Made by a program: the position numbers and the translations under genes | The notes under the pieces: generated by a model | Seen by the model: only the letters and a program-made list of their open reading frames with translations | Told to the model about the DNA's origin: nothing | The model's database searches: none | Origin: Beaufortia kweichowensis | Taxonomy: Eukaryota > Chordata > Actinopteri > Cypriniformes > Gastromyzontidae | Length of the DNA stretch: 64,000 nt | Assembly: GCA_019155185.1 (NCBI GenBank) | Contig: CM032815.1 | Location: 12,691,383-12,755,382, forward strand | Direction: 5' to 3' | Shown: in pieces, positions 34,394 through 45,300 of the stretch | How positions within the stretch are numbered: the first letter of the stretch is position 1 | Layout of the letters: each line of letters begins with the position of its first letter

Positions 34394-36458
34394 ATGAGCA
34401 TTAGAAAAAGGAGTGATGTTTGGACTCATTTTGTGGCAACTTCAGCCACTGAAGCAAAATGCAACATATGCAAAAAAGGTCTTTCAACTAAAGGAGGAAG
34501 CACTTCTAATTTGAGGAGGCACCTTAAATCCTCACATCCTACTGTGCTGTTAGCACAAGTTAGAACAGAGACTGAAGATGATAGCCCTGCAGCAGCTGGA
34601 GCTGTTTTTTCCACCAGCACTTCTTCAGCTGGACCTTTGATGGCTTTGGCTGGCATGCTGGCCACATCTACCGCATCCAGTACACCAGCAGCACCCACCA
34701 CCATCCAAGGACCAGTTAGGCCAAGGAGGCCACAACAGCAAACTTCAATAAGCAGTTTTGTAACAAGACCAATAGACCCATTAAGACAAAGCAAACTTGA
34801 TGAGGCTCTGGTGAGAATGATTGCTTGTGACTTTCAGCCATTTTCTATAGTGGAGGACAAGGGCTTTAAGGAGTATTCACATCTTCTGGACCCGTCATAC
34901 AGTCTACCTAGCAGAAAAACACTATCAAAAACTGTAATGCCTAGGCTGTATGACAAGTTAAGAGGTGAAATAATGGACAACATCAGGAGTGCATCTGCTG
35001 TTTGTCTCACAACAGACTGCTGGACCTCTTTGACTACAGAAAGTTACATGACTGTGACATGTCATTTCATAGAGGACTTTCAGATGACCTCCTATCTCCT
35101 GGACTGCTTTGTTTTGACAGAGAGACACACTGCTGCTCACCTGGCAAGTGAGCTGACAAGAGTTACAAATGAATGGGGTGCGGGTGACAAAATTGTGGCT
35201 TGTGTTACAGACAATGCCAGCAACATTGTTTCAGCCCTGAAAGACCATCTCCACTGGGACCACATACCTTGTTTTGCACATATGCTGAACCTCATTGTCA
35301 GAGCTGCATTGAAGGAGGTCCAAGCAATATTGCAAAAGGTCAAGACAATAGTTGAATACTTCCATAGAAGTACAGTTGCTTCAGACAAGCTCAAGGCCAC
35401 ACAAAAACAGATGGGTCAAGAGACGTTGCGGTTGAAACAGGATGTGGCCACAAGGTGGAATTCAACATATTACATGTTGAAAAGATTTATTGAAATCAAA
35501 GACCCAATCATCTCCACCCTGGCACTAACTAATGCATCTCTGCCAACCTTGTCGCCAGAGGAATGGAACATTTCCAGAGAAATTTTGGATATTATTAAGC
35601 CATTTGAGGAGGTCACCACTGAAGTGAGTGCAGAAAAGTAAGTAAAGTTCAAAATGTATTACTATTATTCATTTTAAAACATTTTAAACCCTCTTAATGA
35701 TGCATGTTTTTCTGTAGCCTTATTTTTAACAGAGAAGTATATGCAGTACTGATTTTGTTATAATTCATTTAGAAAAAATTGGTAATCTTCACAGGTTTGT
35801 GACTGCCTCCAAAGTCATTTTGATGACAAGAGGTCTTCAGAGGATTGTTGCACGGTATCAAAGAAATCCCTCCAGCTTTGTACCTGTTAAAAACCTAGTG
35901 GATTCCCTGATGTCAGAAATGACCAAGAGGTTTGGCAAAGTGGAACACATTGAGAAGCTTGCTGATGCTACTTGCCTGGACCCAAGGTTCAAAAAGCAAG
36001 CTTTTGTCAATCAGCAGGCAGCAGAAGAGACAGTAAAGAGGGTTACAGCAGCTGCAGCAGCTATTAACCCAGCTCAGAGTGAGGAGGAGAATACTTCAGA
36101 TCCTGGTGCGACTGTCAGTGCAGGGGCCATGTTTTGGGAAGACTTTGACGAGAGGGTAGCTAGCTTGAGGCCTTCTGCAACCACTTCTAAGACGTCAGAT
36201 GCTATGATGGAGATGCGGGCCTACCTTGCAGAGCCCCTCTTATCCCGCACATCAGACCCTCTGGCATGGTGGAGGAGCTGTTCACCAGTATACAAAACCC
36301 TTTCTGAGGTCATGAAGGCAAGACTTTGCATTGTGGCCACATCTGTTCCATCTGAAAGAATTTTTTCTAAAACTGGGCAGATTATCTCAGAAAGAAGAAA
36401 CAGACTCAGCCCATCCAAGGTCTGGGAGCTTGTTTTTTTGAATGCAAACATGCCTTAA
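34394..36458 (+). CDS. hAT transposase with BED zinc finger (ZBED1-like), two exons, intact
   Basis: Exon 1 (34,394-35,637) and exon 2 (35,795-36,458) join across a canonical GTAAGT...ACAG intron with matching phase, giving 635 residues. The N-terminus is a BED finger: VWTHF, then C23, C26, H43 and H48. A long Ser/Thr/Pro/Ala-rich linker follows. The catalytic core shows LTTDCWTS (D208), ACVTDNASN (D273) and the CFAHMLNL block. The C-terminal dimerisation domain has DPLAWWR, SVPSERIFS and ERRNRLSP near the end. The product would bind the element ends and catalyse cut-and-paste transposition. The start gives the full BED finger. Every family landmark is present and in frame, so activity is plausible though untested. 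A domesticated role is less likely given the complete element around it. Confidence 0.93.
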
Positions 36459-37274
36459 AGCATGTTCTAAAATATAGCCACAGTGTGTTATTTATTTTAA
36501 AGCTTATTTATTTTTTATTTATTTAAAAAAGCCTAGCTTGTTGTGCAATATTTTATTTATTTATTAATATTGTGATTTTAAAGTTAATCTGTTAAGGTTA
36601 TTAGGCTCTGTGGCTCAAGTATCTTTTAATTTTCATTTATTCATTCGGGATTAGTTATTCTCTTTGCTAGAAAGCTTTTTTTTGGAACAAAAGTGTTATT
36701 TATTTCAAAGCTTATTTGTTTTATTTATTATAAAAAGCCTAGCTTGTTGTGCAATATTTAGTTTTAGTTTTGTAAGGCTCTGTGGCTTTAGTATATTTAA
36801 ATTTTCTTGTATTTTTTATTTAAATTGTTTTAATTCATTTTGGAATAGTTATCCTCTTTGCTAAATATTTTTCTGGCACAAAAATAAACAATAAAAAACA
36901 ATTCAAAAGTGTGTACACAGTGTTAATGTCTAAAGTGTCATATGTTACAAAAGTATAGTAAGTAACACTATAGTCTAATCTAAAGGGTTCACTTAAAAGA
37001 CATAAATACAACAAGGTATTGTATTTTATGAAGATTAGACTCCAAATAATATATAGAGTTAAATAGAAAATTAAATTAAAGCATAACAAACTCTTTATTA
37101 TCTTTATTACTACATTCAATATTATGGAAAAGAACCATCGTGACAGAAATTAAAAAGCAATAATTTGAGACCAGAAATGCATCACATAACTACGAGTAAA
37201 TAATAATAATAATAATGACTATGCACCCGTTTGTAAGGAAGGTTGTAAATTAACTAATTTCTCTGGCCAAAGCA

Positions 37275-37615
37275 GTCACGTCATGTGACAAAAGAATGAA
37301 CGACTCAAACCCAAAGACTCGAGAGATGAACTAATCAATTCTCTTTCCGGCTCTGACTGCATTGGTTTAGCTTATGGGACTGTCACGTGATGAATGAACG
37401 ACTCAAACCCGAAGACTCGAGAGGTGAACTAATCAATTCTCTTTCCGGCTCTGGCTGCATTGGTTTAGCTTATGGGACTGTCACGTGATGAACGAACGAC
37501 TCAAACCCGAAGACTCGAGAGGTGAACTAATCAATTCTCTTTCCGGCTCTGACTGCATTGGTTTAGCTTATGGGACTGTCACGTGATGAATGAACGACTC
37601 AAACCCGAAGACTTG
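37275..37615. repeat. Right subterminal array of the same 98-bp unit, inverted
   Basis: The reverse complement of the left unit recurs, with RAAGAC landmarks at 37,313, 37,411, 37,509 and 37,607, an exact 98-bp period. The array mirrors the left one around the transposase gene. Confidence 0.95.
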
Positions 37616-38558
37616 TCAGATAAGAGGTGAGCCAGGTAAATGATGAATTAATCTTTTCTGTTTCTTATAGCATTATAGTTTGTATTGTTTGTAGTGTGAT
37701 CAACGTTTGCATAAGTAGTGGATGTGTTAGGGAAGTAGCACGTAATATTTTTATTATATTTTGCTAAAATGAACGAAATGACTCGAAAAAAGATTCGTTC
37801 ATTTTGCTGAACGAGACTCAAAGGTCCGAGTCAGTAAAATGATCCGAACTTCCCATCACTAATTGACATACTGCAGTTAAATTTCAAAATGTGGTGTTTT
37901 TATATTTATAACATTTGAATACAGTTCAGCAACATGCGTCACACGACCTGACGACCAAGAGAGCTGACAATTGACCATCACTTGATTTACCATCACCTCG
38001 CGATTGAAAATGTGACACTGATATGACAGTTCAACAAACAAGTTAATAATATTAAGTCACTTACATTTTAGACGAAATAATGACTGTTTTGGTCTATTTT
38101 AGCAGCGAAAATAGATCTGACGAATCCAAACAAAGATCACAACATAGCGCATCTCACAGCAACACTCAATCGTGTTTTGAATGATTCAGTGTTTTGAACG
38201 AATCGTTTGAGTCAAAGATTCAATGACCCATTCACAAACGTCTCATTCTTGATGAATCGGCCATTTGAACGAATCGTGAATGAACGACTCAATGACTCGC
38301 TTAATAAAACAGCTTATCACCTGCATTTGTACTCACTATCGACAAACCAATCAAATTTGTTCAAAACTTTTTTTTAAATCAGTCCAAACACATTTTAATT
38401 TTTATTCAGGAGTTATGTATATACAAAACTATAAGTTTTTATGACAGTAGTTTAGTGATAAAAATTTTTTTCCAGGTTTTTTCCTCTCATGCTGTAGCCT
38501 ACTCGCACCCCCCGGGAGAGTGTCCGCGCCCCACCGGTTGAGAACCACTGGCTTAGAG

Positions 38559-39269
38559 AAAATGTGCTTTTATACATTTGTCTAGCAAACTACCTATAAA
38601 TAATTAGAATGTTATGATCTAAATTTCTTGTTTCTGTTAACAAGTGACAATGACTGACCCGTTCATCAATAATTGATAATATATTAAGCTTCACATGACC
38701 TAGCAGGCTACTTAAAACACCAAGCACCCACCCCAAAAAGAGGTCACAATAAAGTCACAATTATGCTGCCTTGTCCCCAACGCGTTCCTCAGTAATAGCG
38801 GCATCAGTCAGGTCCCCTCAAAGGTGCCACAACATACTGTGTTTGTTCATGGCCACAATCCACCAAACGTAACAAGGTTTGTTGGTACATGCTATGCCAC
38901 TGGAAACCAAATGTGCCACTTGACGTGTCACTAAACACACTGGAACATGCATTTTGTGCGCAAGATGCCATGCCACCTAGTGTTAATATCCGTTCTCCAG
39001 TATACTAACAGAGTTCTGTGTCATCAGAAGTGCTGGGGGCTAGAATTTGTATGCACTTTGTATGCATGAGTTCCGACCACTGCAGGGGTTTAACTTTAGA
39101 AGACTGGTTGAAAAACTTTCTTATATCAATTTTATAGTGTTTTCAATAACAATAACATCTCTATTTAAGTTTCATGGAAGAATCTCAATATTTAAGAACA
39201 TAACCACAACAATTCCCATTTTTGGACTAAATTAACAATTATAATTTTTCAAATGGTTTAAATAAAATT
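38559..39269. other. Spacer between the outer hAT and the LDL-receptor-family gene
   Basis: It should contain the 3' UTR of the - strand receptor gene. No clear AATAAA on the - strand was found just after its stop. Nothing else was recognised. Confidence 0.4.
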
Positions 39270-39393
39270 TTAGTGTACCTCTTCTGGATTGTACAGCTCA
39301 TTAGCAAAGTTTTGAGAGAAGGTTGTGCTCTCTTCTTTGTCAGTTACAAGAGTTTCTTTTTCAGTACCATCTAACTCAGCAGCCTGTGCCCTC
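39270..39393 (-). CDS. LRP last exon: cytoplasmic tail with FxNxxY motif
   Basis: Acceptor ATCACTGTAG; the tail is about 40 residues and includes KEESTTFSQNFANELYNPEE, ending VH and a stop at 39,270-39,272. FANELY resembles the FxNPxY internalisation signal with Glu in place of Pro. A GTACAC just before the stop could act as a donor, so a further exon is possible. Confidence 0.72.
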
Positions 39394-42300
39394 CTACAGT
39401 GATATTTAGAAACATGGTATGAGGGTTTGTGACTTCATGATATGTAGTATGTGTTTTTCATTTTAATTAAAGAAATGGAGTTACCTCTTTTTTACAATCA
39501 CAGCGGCCAGCAGGGCACCTCCAAAGAGGAAAGTAAGGGTCAGCGCAAGAGCTGTCCTGCTGGAGCCAGCGTTCTGACAAAGATCTCCACTGTATCCCTT
39601 CTCACATTTGCACGCAAGCTCTCCTTTTACTGTTACACATTTGCCGTGGTTGCTGCATCGCTCCGCATCACACGACCGACTGTCATTATTAAGTAGGGAA
39701 ACTTCTGATTCAGAATTGACATCTTGATTGGTTTTTACAGAAACACCTACCAAGTAGAAGAAATAATGAGTTGCAAACCTACATGACTCTTATTCAAACA
39801 CTATGTTATGGAATGAGTGAAATGATTATCTGGTATGAAGAACTTAGGAAAACTGCACCACATTATGAATCACTTCAATGATTTAACATTTTGGTACAAT
39901 AATATTTCTTGCATTGTTTGCGTTACTGTAAATCTAAAACCATAATGGAAATAACAGACACCTTGAGGTATTATGGCAGCAGTTTTTTTTTTAAGAATCC
40001 AAAAGCCTATGGAAAAATTCTACTGGCTTTTTGTCAAGGGAAACATTGGTGTGAAGCAAATAGCATAATAGGTCACCATTATGATAAAAACACACTCACA
40101 ATCCTCATCCGAGCCATCCTGGCAGTCTGGGACCTGGTCACAAAACTTAGCCGCAGGGATGCATGTGTGGCCATCTCTGCATGCTTTACGGCACTTAAAG
40201 TTGGGCACGCATTCAGTCTCATTCACAGAGAGGTAGTCCTGCGCACAACGGCACGAGCGCCCACCTGGATATGGCAGACAAAGATGCCTGCAGCCCCCAT
40301 TGTTTTCAGAACAGACATTAGCTCCTGGTTGGAAAGGAACAGACAAAAATCTGATTTTACATACACTGTTGAAAAATAATTGTTGACTTGAAACAAGCTT
40401 ATACATTAGATAGATCCCCTCACCATTTTTGAAATGATTTGAAAAATATGAAGGTGTTCAAAGGAAAAACATCTACAAATCATTTTCCCAGTCATTATTT
40501 ATAATCTAACATACATTTAACAACGTTCTTTTGCGCCGACCAGAACCAAGCTCTTTACAACATGATAAAAGCCCTGCAGTTAGCATACACCATGAATGCA
40601 ACATTATGCACATTCTCATTGTGCTCTTTTCCAAGGATCATCACTATTTTTGCGCATTCTGGGTTACCCTGTATACGTGCCTCATTTCATGCAGAAGAAG
40701 CTATGGTAAGCGTATTTGTATTGAATGCTTTTTTTATTGAACTCCGAAAACAAGCCATTCCAAACAAATCACATTTAAGACAAAATCATATATAGCCTAA
40801 AAAAAAATTATACATGAAAATGCGTACAGTACAAATAATTAAAGATGATATTTGCCACACTGACAACACTCAGCCTGACAGTTTGCGGTTGTTCTGTCAT
40901 GTTATTTTTCTGTGTCTTTAAAACAAGAAATATGCCTTTTGGCAAATCATTTTCTAAGCAGAATGTTTTATAATAATAAATATACAAACTCCCATCGATC
41001 AGCCCGCAGGTAGCAGCTCAAGAGCGGGGAAGTCTGTTTGTACTCAAGCTGTGGCACATTTTTTGTATTCGCATTAGAACTGTCACTGTACCTCAGGAGG
41101 AACACCCATGTTATTTCTGCATTTACCTTAATATTTCACAGTTAAATTTTAATCTAGTCATGAAAAAATATAAATTGATGGAAAGGTATACAACTCGAGA
41201 TGAAATATGACAAATTTTCATAACAATAAACAAAAGTAATTAAAAACAAAAAAGTAATTAAAAAATTATTTTACCGTAATTTATAAAAATACCTAAAATT
41301 AAAATGTTTAAAAAAATAATTTACAATTGTAGTTCAGCATATCTATATCTGTGGTGACAGTTATCAGGTTAAGCAAACGTACATTGCCCTGACACGAAAG
41401 ATTCTCAAACTATAGTTTCAGTATTGTAAATCTGCAACAGTATGGTATCTGGACGTATTGATAATTGTAATTATTATGGACACGTCGTAGGATTTGCTGA
41501 AACGCGTGATGTTTTTGTCCCTACCACTTTTCAAAACAAAGTTACGCCAATGACTGTAACCATTCAGAACAAACTGCCAAACCTATGAGTAACATACTTG
41601 GTGGCTGTCGCTGAAAAGCCTGTTGAGTGACTGAATAGTCAAATATGTGTGAAAAAATAAAATGAGAACTCCACTTTTGTGTGTGGCATAGTTCCCTTCC
41701 CACCTGATATGGCCTCTCAGTGCACCTCACACTCCTTTTTACATGACTAAAGAGGCGTTTATAACGTTTTTTCACAAGGGCTGTTTGCAAAGTTATCCAC
41801 AAAAATTGTTTAACAACATTGTCATGTGTACGTGAAATTGTCATGTGAAACGCAAAGAAAAAACGTTTAATTTTTTTACATTGTTGTCAGACTTTACCTT
41901 TCTGACTGGACTTGCTGTAGGCCTTCAATTGTACTATGTTTGTCTTCACCTCAAACCACATCTGTTTGGGTTGGAAGCCATCAGTGAACCACATTTTTAC
42001 TGTACCTGTTTTGAGAAGCATGCACTGAGTTTTAATTGTCCATCAAAATCATGTTTTGTTGTTTGTTTTGAGGTGTACATTACCATTGTCCAGGGTGACC
42101 CAGAAAAACATGTTCTCAAAAAAGGCAAAAGACACAATAAAACCAGGACCAGTACTGTATTCCTTATAATTAGAGCCATCTATTTCAATAGAGCTAATGG
42201 AGCCAGCCCCTGAAAAATCAAAGACAGTTTTTAGTTTTGGGCACATCATAACATAAAATACCAATATTTAATAGTTTAACATCATCATATAATAGGACAT

Positions 42301-45300
42301 CTTTAAGAAATGCAACACAGGGCCCTAAAAGTCAGTGATGTAGAAAGCGATAAATCTTCAGATGATGTTTATTCATCCCAGGATGTCATATGACTATTTT
42401 TATTTTTAATATTGCATTATTATTACAAACATTCAAGTAAAGTTTCCAATTCTCCACAATGCGTTTTCTGTAGTTTCTGCAAAATTGCAAAATTGTGAAA
42501 AGTGCTAGAGAATTGAATTTTATCTAAAAAATTAATCTAATAAATCAATGTATACTTCAGTTACTTGCCCATTTAATGTTTGCTCAACAAAATGTTTTAG
42601 TTCTACTAAGAAGGGCCCAGCTATTTTGGGACCAATATCTGGTTTCACACTTAATTCCCTATAAATTACAAATACAATTTCTAATTATTTATCCATTTTA
42701 ATTGTAACATACCAGTATCAGCCCAAAACAGTGTTGTTCCCATGTCAGAAAATGCAAGTGAAACAGGCATCTTCGCTGTACTCCACAGCATTGTGTGATT
42801 GCTCCCATCCATGTGTGCGCAGTCCACCTGGGGTCCCCTCTGGCCAACTGTGGTAAAGCACAGCCTGCCTGTTGGTGGGTGTAGTGCAATAGATATCGTC
42901 CCCTGAAGTTCAGCCTGCAGGACCAGCGACGTGTATTTCTTCCAAGATGAAGACACGTAAAGCTGAGGACTCCTTACGCTGCTCCAGTAGAGGTTATTTG
43001 AGATCCAGTCCACAGCTAGAGCAGTCACCAAGTCTTCTTTAAGCTGTAGTATGTGGCCTGCTGCTCTGAAGCCAGAGCTGCTCAGTTTCATCTGGGCTAC
43101 AGAACCCTGCCCAGCATCAGCAAGGAAAACTGTGCGGCCTTTAAGGTGCAGGTCAAAGTTGGAAGCTTCATTCACGCTGGGGAGAGCTAAAGCACGGTGC
43201 TCCGGCCATTTCTTCAACCCAGTCTCTTGCAGGCTTGGAATAAAAATCTGTGCAGGAGAAAGACAACCAAATCTAGGATGGCTATTGGTGCAGAACTGCT
43301 TAATATTTTTTAATGACTATTTGAAGGTGTTACAACACATACAAAAAGCCAATGCTAAAGTTATTCACCAAGTGACCGTACGATCTAATCACATCAATAG
43401 GCACGTTTCCATTACCCATCAAAATGCGCAAATTTGAAAATACGCCTAATGGAAACACGTAAATTTCTCAAAAACGGCCATATATTGCAAAAGTGTTTTT
43501 ACACTCGCATGAGGTGGTTTTTCAGGCAATGCGAAAAAAAGATACATTCGGAAAACTGCAATGGAAACGTTTTTTCACATTTACAGGTCACATGGCGTAC
43601 TAAAAAGTCATATGATCATTTGGATGCTGCAGTATGTGTGGACCAAAGACAAGACAGAGTTCTTTGTTAAAGTAATTAAAGACAAAAAATACAGGAATAT
43701 TGCATTCAAAGCAACAGAGAAATGCATTTACCAAAACTTGGAGGCAGACATAAAAGAGAAGGGCTTTGACAAGCTGTGGCAAATCTTATGGTCCAAATGG
43801 AAAGCTCTAAAACACTTTTAAATATAGGGGGTTTGCATTGCCATAACTGCTTGTATAACTCTGATGTATGTCTCGCATTAAAAACAAAAACTGCCAGTGT
43901 GTTAGCTGCGATATAAGTAAACCCGCCTATATCTGTTGCCATGGTTATAGGAATGACGTAGCACGAGAGAACGAGTTTTATTTGCATAATATGGTTAATT
44001 TAAACGCCGTCATTTCGCAATAGTTTGTCATCGACATTTAGAAAATATCGCAAATGTGTTATGGAAATACACCTAGTGTAGTTGCAGTGTAATTTTTTTT
44101 ATTTTTTGTATGTATTTTTTAGTTCTTGCAAAAAAATTCCTTTTAGTTTTAGTACAAAATTTGAATAATGCTGCGGCAAAACCAAACATTTTTTGTGCCA
44201 ACCATCTCAAAAACTAGAGGTATCCCACAATCTATCCTCAAGTCACCTGGGTGATCATGGTAGGTGATAACAGCAGAAGGAAAGAAGATGAGTAATCAAT
44301 AGGAGAGGTACAGGTGAGTCTGTCCCTAGCCAGCAGGAGACCCGGTGGGCAGCAGCACACAGATTTCAGCCTTGGAGTCAGCAGACACATGTGCGAACAT
44401 TTCATCGTCTCACAGGGGTTGGTCATATTGGGCTGTAGAAGGTGGTGGACAACCTGGACCACGACAGAGATTTATTGCACAAAACAAGGTAACAACAACA
44501 TACAAAAGAAATTGCAGTCGCCAATTAGGTCATTTTTATACATACAGCTTGCATACTTACTTTGAGGCTGAATGGCTGACTGGATCTCTTAAGAAAGACC
44601 TTACGATTTTTGCCATTGAACTTGTTGGCCCCCTGAACAGACCTTCTACTGGTATCAGACCAATAAACCATGTCATTAAACACAGCTACAGAGAAAGGAC
44701 TGGTCATCTCAGATAGTTGTAACATCTGCAAAAAGATGGAGATCACTTAGAGAACTTGGACCGCTCCAGACCCTGTTTTTTTAGCAATACTTACTGTAAA
44801 CTTGCATGCTTTTCAGATCTCAATTACCATATTCATGTTCATATGAATTTTTAAACAACACACACTAATGTTTTTACACACATCTAATTAAAATGCCAGA
44901 GTCTTTGCATTCTCTCAGTCTTTCACATTGCATCGCATGTCACTCCTGAGGTTTGTTTTTGTTGGAAATTAACAGCCATGGAATGAAATCGTTGCAATAA
45001 ATGTAGAACTGATGTTTAAAGCCAAAACTCTAACGGTTTTCTTCAGCTGTAGTTGTTTAGACACCACTATTCTTTTAAATTCAAAACAATTTTTAAAACT
45101 ATTACTGTCATTGGTGTGAACAGGCCTTTAAGCTACTGTATCTGATATCTTAAACATTGATGTCTTAATGATTTTAAAACAAAAGCACAGCAACTTTATT
45201 TTCCTGTAAACATGTCAAATACTTAATTACCCTCATGTTCTGGCCATCCAGCGTTGCCGAACCAATACATTTGAGTTTCTCATCAGTCCAATACAGTCTC

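Larger units (their letters stand above)
33114..37861 (+). mobile_element. hAT transposon (inner), apparently complete, with perfect 8-bp TSD
   Basis: The element begins TAGTGATGGG and ends CCCATCACTA. Immediately outside on both sides is ATTGACAT (33,106-33,113 and 37,862-37,869), a perfect 8-bp target duplication as expected for hAT insertion. Both ends carry GAACGAATC-type motifs and arrays of a 98-bp unit in mirrored orientation. The centre encodes an open two-exon transposase. Length is 4748 bp. The perfect duplication and intact frame suggest a fairly recent insertion. Between the transposase and the right array, two diverged copies of a block (about 36,490-36,660 and 36,695-36,850, both with AAAGCCTAGCTTGTTGTGCA) form an internal duplication. 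Confidence 0.93.
31852..38550 (-). mobile_element. Decayed hAT element (outer), hosting a second hAT
   Basis: The left end CAGGGGTTCTCAACC and right end GGTTGAGAACCACTG are inverted copies of a hAT terminus. The flanking 8-bp sequences GTTTAGAG (31,844-31,851) and GCTTAGAG (38,551-38,558) are a target duplication with one mismatch. Without the nested element it is about 1.94 kb. It keeps only the C-terminal part of a transposase on the - strand. Microsatellites have grown inside it. Confidence 0.85.

Noticed and set aside
39746..40099. Joining the 40.1-kb LRP exon directly to the orphan EGF exon at 5.57-5.86 kb as an alternative 3' end
   Set aside because: The phase-1 donor placed before that exon's first bases creates an immediate stop (TAG), so it cannot be an in-frame alternative.
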